A DNA stretch of 64,000 nucleotides from Chryseobacterium gregarium DSM 19109 (GTDB lineage: Bacteria > Bacteroidota > Bacteroidia > Flavobacteriales > Weeksellaceae), in the NCBI RefSeq assembly GCF_000430845.1, contig NZ_AUMU01000011.1, forward strand, positions 62,001 to 126,000. Direction: 5' to 3'. Position numbers and translations under genes: made by a program. How positions within the stretch are numbered: position 1 is the first letter of the stretch; each line of letters opens with the position of its first letter. The notes beneath the pieces were generated by a model. The model was not told where the DNA came from. It saw only the letters and a list, made by a program, of their open reading frames with translations, and did no database searches. Below are positions 1-8,050 of this stretch, piece after piece.

Positions 1-279
1 CCTGAAAACAATAGTTTGATTCTGAGAAGGCAGAATAGCCTGATGAGAAGGAGGAGAATTGAAAAAATGCAGAACAATCCCTATCCCGAAAAACATGCAT
101 CCCAGCAGATAAGGTTTTGCTTTATAAAAGAAATAAGGCTTAAAAAATGTAGAGATCAGAACAGCGAGACAAAACCCGATAATAAAAGAAGTAGAATTTT
201 CGCCCAAAGAAAACTGATCCTGAAAGAAAATCCCGAGGATAAAGCAGATGACCAGAATAAGAAGCGGCTGTTTATTCAA
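1..279 (-). CDS. comEC: ComEC/Rec2-family competence protein, N-terminal part (3' end off the window)
   Basis: Reading leftward from a TTG at 277-279 gives MNKQPLLILVICFILGIFFQ followed by further hydrophobic stretches, open to the left edge. The N-terminus, with closely spaced membrane segments ending in a small soluble start (SPPSHQAIL), fits the DUF4131 region of ComEC, the inner-membrane channel for DNA uptake. No ATG is in frame before an upstream TGA. TTG at 279, or at 285 two codons earlier, must be the start unless translation begins at another rare codon. It lies directly downstream of lpxB on the same strand, an arrangement I associate with flavobacteria. Only about 93 codons are visible, so the family call rests on the N-terminal pattern and the context. 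Confidence 0.7.
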   Translation of the reverse strand, partial: MNKQPLLILVICFILGIFFQDQFSLGENSTSFIIGFCLAVLISTFFKPYFFYKAKPYLLGCMFFGIGIVLHFFNSPPSHQAILPSQNQTIVFR

Positions 280-427
280 AATCAAAATTTGTGGTATCCA
301 AAAATATTTATTTGAATAAAATTTTGCAAATCAACAGCTTAATTTTTTAAAAATAGGATCACATTCATCCTGAAAAAGAATAATCGCAGAAAAATTTCCT
401 TCGATTATTTATAAATAATTAAAATTT

Positions 428-1531
428 TTAAGCTTTTAAAATGATCTCAGCTGCCTTTTCGCTGGCTCCTTTCCCGCCAAGCTTTTCCCTTAACAGTTCG
501 TAATCTTTAAAAACATTGAATCTTTTATCCGTTTCCAGAATTTTATTCAGTTCGTTTACCAGATTACCGGTATTCAGTTCGTTTTGAATAAGCTCTTTTA
601 CTACTTCCCGGTCCATAATCAGATTAACCAGTGAAATGTATTTGATATTTTTCACCAGTCTTTTGGCAATGGCGTAAGAAATTGCACTCCCTCTGTAACA
701 CACTATTTCAGGGACATTCAGCAGAGCCGTTTCCAGGGTTGCCGTTCCGGAAGTTACAAGTGCCGCCTTTGAACACCTCAGCAGATCATAGGTTTTATTG
801 GACACAAAATGAACATTGTCATCCACATACTTTTCGTAAAAATCTTTAGGGAGGCTGGGAGCACCGGCAATAACAAACTGATAGTCTTTGAAATAAGGCC
901 TTACAGACAGCATAATATCCAGCATTTTTTCCACTTCCTGCTTTCTGGAGCCTGGCAGTAAAGCAATAATTTCTTTTTCATTCAATCCATGATCCGCCTT
1001 AAAATAGTCTTCTTCGATATCCTCAAGGGTCGAAATGGCATCCAGCAACGGATGGCCTACAAAATGGGAATGAATGCCATGCTTATTGTAGAACTCTTTT
1101 TCAAAGGGAAGAATCACCATCATCTCATCCACATACTTTTTAACGATCTCTACCCTGCCCTCTTTCCAGGCCCAAAGCTGCGGGGAAATGTAGTATATTA
1201 CTTTTATTCCCAGTTCCTTGGCAAATTTTGCAATTCTTAAATTAAATCCCGGGTAGTCAACCAGGATTAAGACATCCGGCCGGTTATTTCTTATATCTTC
1301 CTTACAAAACTTAATGTTGTTCAGAATCGTTTTCAGGTTCATCGCCACTTCAAGAAATCCCATAAATGCAAGATCCCGGTAATGTTTTACCAAAACTCCG
1401 CCCTGTGCATACATCAGGTCACCGCCCCAGAACCTGAATTCTGAACGTGAATCCTTTTCTTTTAAAGCTTTCATCAAATTACTTCCGTGCAGATCTCCGG
1501 AAGCTTCTCCTGCAATAATATAATATTTCAT
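428..1531 (-). CDS. lpxB: Lipid-A-disaccharide synthase LpxB
   Basis: LpxB condenses UDP-2,3-diacylglucosamine with lipid X to form the lipid A disaccharide at the inner face of the cytoplasmic membrane. The 367-residue length is normal for the family. Visible hallmarks are GEASGD at residues 8-13, VDYPGFN at 91-97, YYISPQLWAW at 113-122, VGHPLLD at 158-164, LPGSRKQE from 192, and a later SGTATLE donor-site motif. The ATG at 1531 opens with the expected MKYYIIAGEASGD. It is transcribed away from the DUF2480 gene and toward comEC. Together with waaA further on, it shows an organism that makes lipid A/Kdo. Confidence 0.97.
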   Translation of the reverse strand: MKYYIIAGEASGDLHGSNLMKALKEKDSRSEFRFWGGDLMYAQGGVLVKHYRDLAFMGFLEVAMNLKTILNNIKFCKEDIRNNRPDVLILVDYPGFNLRIAKFAKELGIKVIYYISPQLWAWKEGRVEIVKKYVDEMMVILPFEKEFYNKHGIHSHFVGHPLLDAISTLEDIEEDYFKADHGLNEKEIIALLPGSRKQEVEKMLDIMLSVRPYFKDYQFVIAGAPSLPKDFYEKYVDDNVHFVSNKTYDLLRCSKAALVTSGTATLETALLNVPEIVCYRGSAISYAIAKRLVKNIKYISLVNLIMDREVVKELIQNELNTGNLVNELNKILETDKRFNVFKDYELLREKLGGKGASEKAAEIILKA

Positions 1532-1666
1532 CCCTTTTGAAATCTTTTATTTGTTTTGGCCATCAGCAACCTCTTGTTAATTTTATTTTCCCGGGTAATG
1601 GTTAATTATGGGAGGTTTCTATGACAGGAATAGAGAACAAAATAAGATCCTTATCATCTTAATTTG

Positions 1667-1674
1667 TAAATTTG
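1667..1674 (+). promoter_or_regulatory. Candidate flavobacterial -7 box (TAAATTTG)
   Basis: TAAATTTG matches the Bacteroidetes -7 consensus TAnnTTTG and lies 20 bases before the ATG of the DUF2480 gene. No clear TTG is seen at the -33 distance, so this is a motif-based call only. Confidence 0.45.
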
Positions 1675-1694
1675 TTCAAAGATAATGATAAAAA

Positions 1695-2204
1695 ATGTCA
1701 GAAGAATTTGAAATCCGAAATAAAGTTGCAGAAAGTGGCCTTATCAATTTTGACCTTACCGACTTGATTCCGAAAGGCATCAGAAAAGGTATCGACCTGA
1801 AAGATTTCCTTTTTATGGAAATGATTTTAAAAGAAAAGGATTTCCGTGAAAAAGTAGCAGCCATTGACGTTGAAGAATACCGAGATGCTTACGTATATAT
1901 TTACAATTCCGCAGAGGCTATCGTCCCGCTTTGGGCCTATTTTTTAATCACGGCCAGGCTTGCAGAAGTAACTAAAAAGATCGTTTTCGGAAACCGTGAA
2001 GATCTTGAGGTTCTTTTAATGCATAATGCCGTTCAGAAGTACGACTTTGAAGGAATGAGAGGAAAGCGGGTTCTGGTAAAAGGCTGTTCAGATAAAGAAA
2101 TCCCTGAAAATGCGTATATAGAACTGGTAGAACAGCTGCAGCCCATTGTTAAATCACTGATGTTTGGTGAAGCCTGTTCCAATGTTCCGATCCTGAAAAA
2201 TTGA
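1695..2204 (+). CDS. DUF2480 family protein
   Basis: A 169-residue soluble protein beginning MSEEFEIRNKVAESGLINFD, which I recognise as the Bacteroidetes-restricted DUF2480 family. Typical parts are the LINFDLTDLIP opening, a central AIVPLWAYFLI segment and the C-terminal GEACSNVPILK with a conserved cysteine. No signal peptide or membrane helix is evident. The function of the family is unknown to me. It is divergent from lpxB, with its own TAnnTTTG box upstream. Confidence 0.88.
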   Translation: MSEEFEIRNKVAESGLINFDLTDLIPKGIRKGIDLKDFLFMEMILKEKDFREKVAAIDVEEYRDAYVYIYNSAEAIVPLWAYFLITARLAEVTKKIVFGNREDLEVLLMHNAVQKYDFEGMRGKRVLVKGCSDKEIPENAYIELVEQLQPIVKSLMFGEACSNVPILKN

Positions 2205-2287
2205 ATACAGAACCCCTCAGGCTGTGTTTAGAAATTTAGGGAATATTTTTTGCTAGGTTAGTGTATCAATCCAAATATGCACAGACT

Positions 2288-2953
2288 ATGAATTTAATTG
2301 ATTTACTTACAGGAAATACAGGTACCCAGGTGGCTGAAAAAGCCGAGCAGAAATTCGGGATCAGCAGAAACCAGATTATTGCTTTGCTCGCAGTAGCCGC
2401 GCCGCTGATCATTTCTTATCTCCGTAAAAAATCCCAGGATTCCAAGGAGGCCGAATCTCTGAACAGTGCTCTGGATAAAGACCACGATGGAAGTATTCTC
2501 GATGATGTTTCGCAGGCAGAGGCACGGCAGGACGAAGGCGGTTCCATTCTGAATCATATATTCGGAGGCGACAAACAAAATGTGGAAAACAAGCTTTCCC
2601 AGAATACCGGGATTTCCATTGATAAGATCGGTCCTGTTTTATCCATGCTGGCCCCCATTATTATGGGATATATCGGCAGGGAGAAACAGCAGAACAATGT
2701 AGGCGCAGGAGGTTTGGGGGATCTTTTAGGAGGAATTTTAGGAGGTGCGCAAACTCAGGCCCAGCAACAGCAGTCTAACCCGCTGAATGATCTTTTGGGA
2801 AGTGTCCTTGGTAAAAATGATTCCCAATCATCAGGTGGCGGAAATCCGTTAAATGACATTCTGGGGAACATCTTAGGCGGAGGAGATCCGAAGAAACAGC
2901 AAAGCGGAGGTGGATTGGGAGATATCCTGGGAAGCTTTCTGGGCGGAAAATAA
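2288..2953 (+). CDS. DUF937 domain-containing protein
   Basis: The protein starts MNLIDLLTGNTGTQVAEKAE at the ATG at 2288. A GTG nine codons upstream in the same frame would add nothing that looks conserved. Residues of about 1-60 and 95-150 each carry a DUF937-like helical repeat (QIIALLAVAAPLIISYL; IGPVLSMLAPIIMGYI). The C-terminal third is low-complexity Gly/Gln/Ser with repeated LGDLLGGILGG and NPLNDLLG units. This layout is usual for DUF937 (YidB-like) proteins, whose biochemical role is not established. A bidirectional terminator follows at once. Confidence 0.85.
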   Translation: MNLIDLLTGNTGTQVAEKAEQKFGISRNQIIALLAVAAPLIISYLRKKSQDSKEAESLNSALDKDHDGSILDDVSQAEARQDEGGSILNHIFGGDKQNVENKLSQNTGISIDKIGPVLSMLAPIIMGYIGREKQQNNVGAGGLGDLLGGILGGAQTQAQQQQSNPLNDLLGSVLGKNDSQSSGGGNPLNDILGNILGGGDPKKQQSGGGLGDILGSFLGGK

Positions 2954-2974
2954 TTAATTTAATTTTGTTATATA

Positions 2975-3008
2975 AAAAAGGCCTGGGAAAATATTCTCCG
3001 GCCTTTTT
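2975..3008. terminator. Bidirectional intrinsic terminator
   Basis: AAAAAGGCC at 2975-2983 pairs with GGCCTTTTT at 3000-3008. The A and T tracts allow it to end both the DUF937 transcript (+) and the bTHX transcript (-), which converge here. Confidence 0.75.
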
Positions 3009-3013
3009 ATGAT

Positions 3014-3133
3014 TTAGCTCTTTGCTTTTTCTTCTGAAGCAGTGACTGGTTTTGAAGCTTTTCTCAGCCTTCTTTTTCCATAGCTTCCGTTGTTGATTTT
3101 ACCTCTTCTGGATTTTCTGTCTCCTTTTCCCAT
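3014..3133 (-). CDS. 30S ribosomal protein bTHX
   Basis: This small ORF reads MGKGDRKSRRGKINNGSYGK, continues RRLRKASKPVTASEEKAKS and stops, giving 39 residues. The very basic composition, with the GDRKSRRGKI and YGKRR motifs, matches bTHX, a tiny 30S protein found in Bacteroidetes and Thermus. The ATG is at 3131-3133 and the TAA at 3014-3016. It is convergent with the DUF937 gene across a shared terminator and is easily missed because of its size. Confidence 0.9.
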   Translation of the reverse strand: MGKGDRKSRRGKINNGSYGKRRLRKASKPVTASEEKAKS

Positions 3134-3218
3134 AATAATAGATGTTTAGTTGATTTCTTACGAAATTAGAAAATATACCCTGAAAATAAAAACTGAGGCT
3201 GTTAAAATTTTTATAAAA

Positions 3219-4613
3219 CTAAACTTTTACGGTTTTCCATTTCCCTGTTTTAAATAAAATAAAAGCAACAACAGTAATGATGGTTTCTGCAGCAGGAATC
3301 GATATGAAAACTCCTTTAGGCCCCATTTCCAAATATTTTGACAGAAAATAAGCCAGCGGAATCTGAAACAGCCAGAACCCGAAAAGATTAACCCAGGTAG
3401 GCGTCCAGGTATCCCCGGCTCCGTTAAACGCATTGATCATCACCATACCGATGCCATAGAAAATAAATCCGATACTCATAATATGCAATGCATTTTTAGC
3501 AAAACTTTTAATTTCAGCATCCTGCGTGAAAAACCCTACTAAAAAGTCTCCCAAAAAGAAAAATATCAAACTTACAGTCGCCATGAATATAACATTGTAT
3601 ACTACCGTTTTCATCACGGACTGCTCGGCCCTTAGCATTTTGCCGGCTCCCATATTCTGTCCCACCAGAGTAGAGGCGGCATTGCTTAACCCCCAGGCCG
3701 GAAGCATAAAGAACATCATGAGCCGCAATGCAGTCTGATAGCCTGCCGATGCATTTTCACCTCCTGTAGTGGCCACCAGCTGAGCTAAGAAAATCCAGCT
3801 GCAGGAAGCGATCACAAACTGGAAAATTCCCGGTGTCGCAATTTTTACAACCGATTTTATCATTCTGAAATCCGGTTTAAAATAATGAGTCAGAATCCTA
3901 AGCCTCGTATCCGCAATCAGCAGGTGGTACAACTGGTATATCACGCCCAGACTTCTCCCGATGGTCATTGCCAAAGCAGCTCCTGTCAGACCCATTGCCG
4001 GGATCGGCCCGAAACCTTTGATTAAAACGGGACATAGAATAATGTTGGCAATATTGGCGATCCAGAGCGATTTCATGGCAATAGCTGCATTTCCGGCTCC
4101 CCTGAAAATCCCGTTGATCAGGAATAAAAGCATAATAATCACACTGCTCCCCATCATAATTCTTGTAAAATCTTTCCCGTAAGCCGCTGCTTCAGGTTTT
4201 GACCCCATCAGGATCAGGATTTCTTCTGCATAAACCACTCCGAAGAAACTTAAAACGACAGTGATGACAAGAGAAACCAATAAGACCTGTGCAGCGCTCC
4301 GGGAAGCCTGCTCAGGATTCTTCTCGCCGATCCTTCGGGCCACCACTGCTGTCGCAGCCATACTCATCCCGATGGCAATGGAATACATGACGGACAGTAC
4401 AGATTCTGTAAGCCCAACGGTCTGGATAGCATACCCGCTTTCTTTCAGATGTCCGACGAAATATAAATCAACCAGCGCAAAAACAGATTCCATCGCCATT
4501 TCAAGCATCATCGGAATAGCCAGAAGAAGCACCGCGCTCCTTATGCTGCCCTGGGTATAATCCGCCTCTTCGCCGTTCAGCGCTTTCTTTATGAAGGCAA
4601 TATATTTCGTCAT
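3219..4613 (-). CDS. MATE family efflux transporter
   Basis: An integral membrane protein of about 464 residues with twelve hydrophobic segments, in two homologous halves typical of MATE multidrug/cation antiporters. The N-terminal half carries GSIRSAVLLLAIPMMLEM and LVDLYFVGHL, and the C-terminal half QTALRLMMFFMLPAWGLSNA and ASTLVGQNMGAGK. An ATG at 4652 would add 13 residues (MNRYFCGKLNDKI). I prefer the ATG at 4613 (MTKYIAFIKKAL), since the helical leader before TM1 begins there. The substrate cannot be read from sequence. It is divergent from the DUF2975 gene. Confidence 0.93.
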   Translation of the reverse strand: MTKYIAFIKKALNGEEADYTQGSIRSAVLLLAIPMMLEMAMESVFALVDLYFVGHLKESGYAIQTVGLTESVLSVMYSIAIGMSMAATAVVARRIGEKNPEQASRSAAQVLLVSLVITVVLSFFGVVYAEEILILMGSKPEAAAYGKDFTRIMMGSSVIIMLLFLINGIFRGAGNAAIAMKSLWIANIANIILCPVLIKGFGPIPAMGLTGAALAMTIGRSLGVIYQLYHLLIADTRLRILTHYFKPDFRMIKSVVKIATPGIFQFVIASCSWIFLAQLVATTGGENASAGYQTALRLMMFFMLPAWGLSNAASTLVGQNMGAGKMLRAEQSVMKTVVYNVIFMATVSLIFFFLGDFLVGFFTQDAEIKSFAKNALHIMSIGFIFYGIGMVMINAFNGAGDTWTPTWVNLFGFWLFQIPLAYFLSKYLEMGPKGVFISIPAAETIITVVAFILFKTGKWKTVKV

Positions 4614-4736
4614 TATCTTATCATTAAGTTTCCCGCAAAAGTATCGATTCATAAATAATTACCGCTTAGCATAGGAAAAGTTTTACCACATATTAAAATT
4701 TACAATAAACATTTATCGTAAAACAATAAATATTTA

Positions 4737-4744
4737 TAAATTTG
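4737..4744 (+). promoter_or_regulatory. Candidate -7 box for the DUF2975-XRE pair
   Basis: TAAATTTG fits TAnnTTTG and lies 20 bases before the ATG at 4765, in the divergent intergenic stretch shared with the MATE gene. Confidence 0.45.
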
Positions 4745-4764
4745 CAGTAATAAAATATTAATTC

Positions 4765-5361
4765 ATGAAAATTATTGGAAAAAATTCTCTTTCACAATAC
4801 ATTAGCTATCTGCTTTTTTTATTATTCATTTTATTTGCGTTGCAATGTATTTATACACTTGTAGGTTTTGCTGTTTCATACTATAACTTTAAGACGGGAA
4901 ACCATATACTTTCAGATTTTTTCATCATCGGAACTGACGTGGGCTGGTCTAGAAACAGATGGACACTACCAATGGATAATGTTATGAAATTCAAATTCTT
5001 TATCCCTTTCACTAAGTTGAATCTTGTAACGGGATTATTCAATTTAGGATCTGTACTCAGTAACATAACAAGCAGCATTTTTTTCTTACTCTTTTTCTAT
5101 AGCAGCTGCCAGATTTTTAAAGGGATCAGCAGCGAAAATGTATTTAATGTCAAAGTCGTACTTTGGTTAAGAAGATTCGGATGGCTTAATATTATTTTTA
5201 CAGTAGCTATGGTTACAATTAACTTTTTTAATGCAAAAGATATGTATGCCTTCACTTACTCCGGAATATCATTTCTTTTTTTTGGCGGATTAATATTATT
5301 CGTAGTAGAATTTTTCAAAAAAGGTCTTGAACTTCAAAATCAAGCAGATTTAACCATTTAG
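4765..5361 (+). CDS. DUF2975 domain-containing membrane protein
   Basis: A 198-residue membrane protein with four hydrophobic segments at about residues 12-38, 92-116, 138-156 and 164-184. The arrangement, with a soluble loop after TM1 and a downstream small XRE regulator, is that of DUF2975 proteins. The next gene begins two bases after its stop, so the two are almost certainly cotranscribed and translationally coupled. Pairs of this type are common in Bacteroidetes and Firmicutes; the membrane partner's role is unknown. I infer a membrane protein and its regulator acting together. Confidence 0.8.
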   Translation: MKIIGKNSLSQYISYLLFLLFILFALQCIYTLVGFAVSYYNFKTGNHILSDFFIIGTDVGWSRNRWTLPMDNVMKFKFFIPFTKLNLVTGLFNLGSVLSNITSSIFFLLFFYSSCQIFKGISSENVFNVKVVLWLRRFGWLNIIFTVAMVTINFFNAKDMYAFTYSGISFLFFGGLILFVVEFFKKGLELQNQADLTI

Positions 5362-5363
5362 TT

Positions 5364-5570
5364 ATGCCGATAATAATCAACGTAGACGTGATGCTTGCCA
5401 AACGCAAAATGCAGTCGCAGGAACTTGCCGAAAAAATAGGCATTACACAAGCTAACCTTTCCATTCTCAAGACAGGGAAGGCAAAGGCGGTTAAGCTCTC
5501 AACCCTGGAAGCCATCTGCAAAGCGCTGGATTGCCAGCCCGGAGACATCTTAGAATATGTAAGAGATTAA
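5364..5570 (+). CDS. Small XRE/Cro-CI type helix-turn-helix regulator (YozG-like)
   Basis: A 68-residue protein that is almost entirely an HTH domain. Helices 2-3 are read in ELAEKIGITQANLSILKTGK and helix 4 in LSTLEAICKALDCQPGDIL. It matches the compact YozG-like regulators encoded next to DUF2975 proteins. The ATG follows the DUF2975 stop by two bases. An 18-bp inverted repeat begins 32 bases after its stop and could be an operator, though nothing in the sequence proves this. Confidence 0.9.
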   Translation: MPIIINVDVMLAKRKMQSQELAEKIGITQANLSILKTGKAKAVKLSTLEAICKALDCQPGDILEYVRD

Positions 5571-5601
5571 GATTCTTTAAGATTTAAACTTAAAATTTTC
5601 T

Positions 5602-5619
5602 GTTAAAGTAAACTTTAAC
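5602..5619. repeat. Perfect 18-bp inverted repeat
   Basis: GTTAAAGT-AA-ACTTTAAC lies between the XRE gene and the S41 peptidase gene. The symmetric arms and two-base centre suit a dimeric HTH operator better than a terminator, and no T tract follows. The role is not known. Confidence 0.5.
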
Positions 5620-5698
5620 ATTATAAAATCATATTAACATTCTTATAAATCATTAGCGACATTAAATCTAACCGCTAGATTTGAAAAAATTTTTTACC

Positions 5699-7885
5699 AT
5701 GAGAAAATATCTGATTATTCCTTTACTGGCAATGCAATTTATTTCTTTTGCCCAAAAGAAAACAGACAATCTGAATTTTGAAAAAGTAGACAACAATCTT
5801 CCTATAAGCTGGGATGTTTTTGGTGATGCAAAAGCAAAAGTTTTTGCCGATACTGCCGAAAAGCAGGAAGGAAAATTCTCTGCTGCCATTGAGTCTGATG
5901 AAAATAACGGTTTCAAAGCCCTTGGTTTCACACTTCCGGAAAATTATGCCGGAAAAAGAATAACCGTTTCAGGATACATTAAAACTGAAAATATCACAGA
6001 CGGTTTTGCCGGACTTTGGATGCGTATCGATCCTCAGGTTGCTTTCGACAATATGCAGAACAAAGGGATTAAAGGCACTAAGCCATGGACAAAATATGAA
6101 ATAACCCTTACTATGTCTCCCGAAAATTCTAATAAAATTGTTTTGGGAGCTCTATTATCTGGAAAGGGAAAGATGTGGGTTGATAACCTGAAAATAAGTA
6201 TTGACGGAAAAGATATTAAAAAGGCGAAGGTTTTTGAAAAGAAACTAACCAAAGCAGATGCAGATAAAGAATTTGATAACGGTTCCAGAATAAGCCATCT
6301 CAATTTAGATCCAAACAGTATCAGCAACCTGAAAAGTCTCGGCCTGATCTGGGGATATTTAAAGTATTACCATCCCAATGTTGCGGCAGGAAACTATAAC
6401 TGGGATTACGAACTGTTCAGAATCCTTCCAAAAATCAATGGTGTTTCCGCAACAGAAAGAGATCAGGTTCTGGCAAACTGGATTAATGGATTGGGAACTT
6501 TCCAAACCGAAAAATCACCTTTTCAAGACGAAAAAGATATAAAAATAAAACCGGACCTGGATTGGATTACAAATTCAGGATTTTCAAAAGAACTGGAAGA
6601 AAAACTGCTACAGCTTAAAAATGCAAAGAGACCAAAAGTAAACTATTATGTGGATTTTGTCAGTGGTGTTAAAAATCCAGATTTTAAAAACGAAAAAGCT
6701 TATGAAAACATGACTTATCCTGATGAAGGATTCCGCCTGTTGGCTCTTTACAGATACTGGAATATGATTCAGTACTATTTCCCTTATAAAAACCTCATCA
6801 ATGAAGACTGGAAAGGCGTGTTGCCGGAATTTATCCCAACATTCTTAAACGCAAAAAACGAAACGGAATATACCCTTGCCTCATTAGAAATCATCGCAAG
6901 AATCCATGACACTCACGCAGGAATCTGGGGGAATAACAAAGTGCTGGAAAAATATTTCGGCGAAAGAAATCCTCCGATGAAAGTAATATTTACTGAAAAC
7001 AAATTAATTGTTGATGATTTCTACAACGATAACGTGAGTAAAGAAAGCGGACTTCAGAAGGGAGATGTGATTACTGAAATCAATGGTGAAAATGTAGAAA
7101 ATATTGTTAAGAACAGATTAAAATATACACCGGCTTCCAATTATCCGACCCAATTGAGAAATATAGCCTACAACATTTTAAAAAGCAATTCCGAAAAAAT
7201 TGCCCTTACCATTTCAAGAAACGGAAATACAGAGACAAAAACAATAAAGACCTATTCTTTCAAAGAGCTTAATTATAAAAAGAAAGAAAACGAATTTTTA
7301 AAAATGCTCGACAGCAATATAGCATATGTCTATATGGGAAGTGTAGATTCCAAAAATCTTGATGATGTTTTTAATCAGATTAAAACCACAAAAGGCCTGG
7401 TGATTGATTTCAGGAATTATCCTTCTGATTTCGTAACTGTTAAAATGGGAAAACTACTCAAACAAAACCCTACGGAATTTGTAAAATTCACCAATACTGA
7501 CAACAGTCAGCCCGGACTTTTCACTTTCACATCAAACCAGAAAATCCCCGGAAGCGGAAACAATTTTTATAAAGGAAAAATTGCTATTTTAATCAATGAG
7601 ATCACGCAGAGCAGTGCAGAATACCATACAATGGCTTTCAGGACAGCTCCAAATTCTAAAATTTTCGGTTCTACGACTGCAGGAGCCGACGGAAATGTTT
7701 CAGATATTGCACTTCCAGGAAATATTTCAACCATGATCAGCGGAATCGGCGTTTATTATCCGGACGGGACAGAAACCCAGCGAATAGGAATCGTTCCCGA
7801 TGTTGAGGTAAAGCCGACGGTTGACGGAATTAGAAACAATAAAGATGAAGTACTGGAAAAAGCGGTGAATTGGATTAAAGAATAA
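5699..7885 (+). CDS. Secreted S41 family (C-terminal processing type) peptidase
   Basis: The ATG at 5699 opens a signal peptide (MRKYLIIPLLAMQFISFAQ, likely cleaved after FAQ). A TTG six codons upstream is in frame but would spoil the signal peptide. The mature part of about 709 residues begins with a beta-rich, carbohydrate-binding-like region (about 20-190). A helical linker and a PDZ-like segment (GLQKGDVITEINGENV) follow, then an S41 catalytic core. In S41 enzymes the Ser of a Ser-Lys dyad lies in a motif like ITQSSAEYHTMAF seen here, followed by KIFGSTTAGADGN and a final VPDVEVKPT. Substrates are unknown. The gene stands alone, closed by a terminator. Confidence 0.88.
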   Translation: MRKYLIIPLLAMQFISFAQKKTDNLNFEKVDNNLPISWDVFGDAKAKVFADTAEKQEGKFSAAIESDENNGFKALGFTLPENYAGKRITVSGYIKTENITDGFAGLWMRIDPQVAFDNMQNKGIKGTKPWTKYEITLTMSPENSNKIVLGALLSGKGKMWVDNLKISIDGKDIKKAKVFEKKLTKADADKEFDNGSRISHLNLDPNSISNLKSLGLIWGYLKYYHPNVAAGNYNWDYELFRILPKINGVSATERDQVLANWINGLGTFQTEKSPFQDEKDIKIKPDLDWITNSGFSKELEEKLLQLKNAKRPKVNYYVDFVSGVKNPDFKNEKAYENMTYPDEGFRLLALYRYWNMIQYYFPYKNLINEDWKGVLPEFIPTFLNAKNETEYTLASLEIIARIHDTHAGIWGNNKVLEKYFGERNPPMKVIFTENKLIVDDFYNDNVSKESGLQKGDVITEINGENVENIVKNRLKYTPASNYPTQLRNIAYNILKSNSEKIALTISRNGNTETKTIKTYSFKELNYKKKENEFLKMLDSNIAYVYMGSVDSKNLDDVFNQIKTTKGLVIDFRNYPSDFVTVKMGKLLKQNPTEFVKFTNTDNSQPGLFTFTSNQKIPGSGNNFYKGKIAILINEITQSSAEYHTMAFRTAPNSKIFGSTTAGADGNVSDIALPGNISTMISGIGVYYPDGTETQRIGIVPDVEVKPTVDGIRNNKDEVLEKAVNWIKE

Positions 7886-7928
7886 TTTTAAAACCCAATG
7901 AGGCAAGTAATTTCAAACTCAGATGATC

Positions 7929-7952
7929 AAAAACTTCCTTCGGGGAGTTTTT
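7929..7952 (+). terminator. Intrinsic terminator with TTCG loop
   Basis: AAAAACTTCC and GGGAGTTTTT flank a TTCG tetraloop, and further T residues follow. It ends the S41 peptidase transcript. Confidence 0.75.
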
Positions 7953-8012
7953 TTGTTTCTAAAACTTTCAAAAAACCTATCTTTGCCAACGAAAAATCAG
8001 ACCAAATTACAG

Positions 8013-8045
8013 TCTGATATCTGAAGTCTAATATCTAACATCTAA
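8013..8045 (+). repeat. Heptad-like TCTAA/ATATCTAA element before aspS
   Basis: Tandem near-copies of TCTGATATCTGAAG and TCTAATATCTAACATCTAA end five bases before the aspS ATG. Closely similar text stands before leuS in the same orientation, and in reverse orientation between accB and accC. See the findings. Confidence 0.6.
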
Positions 8046-8050
8046 AACAA

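Noticed and set aside
16-315. Plus-strand ORF of 99 residues at the left edge
   Set aside because: The opposite strand gives a hydrophobic ComEC N-terminus, while this frame reads as a Lys/Arg/Asn-rich antisense product.
8013-8045. CRISPR-like direct repeats
   Set aside because: The units are degenerate, have no regular spacers, and occur alone in short intergenic stretches, so they are not a CRISPR array.
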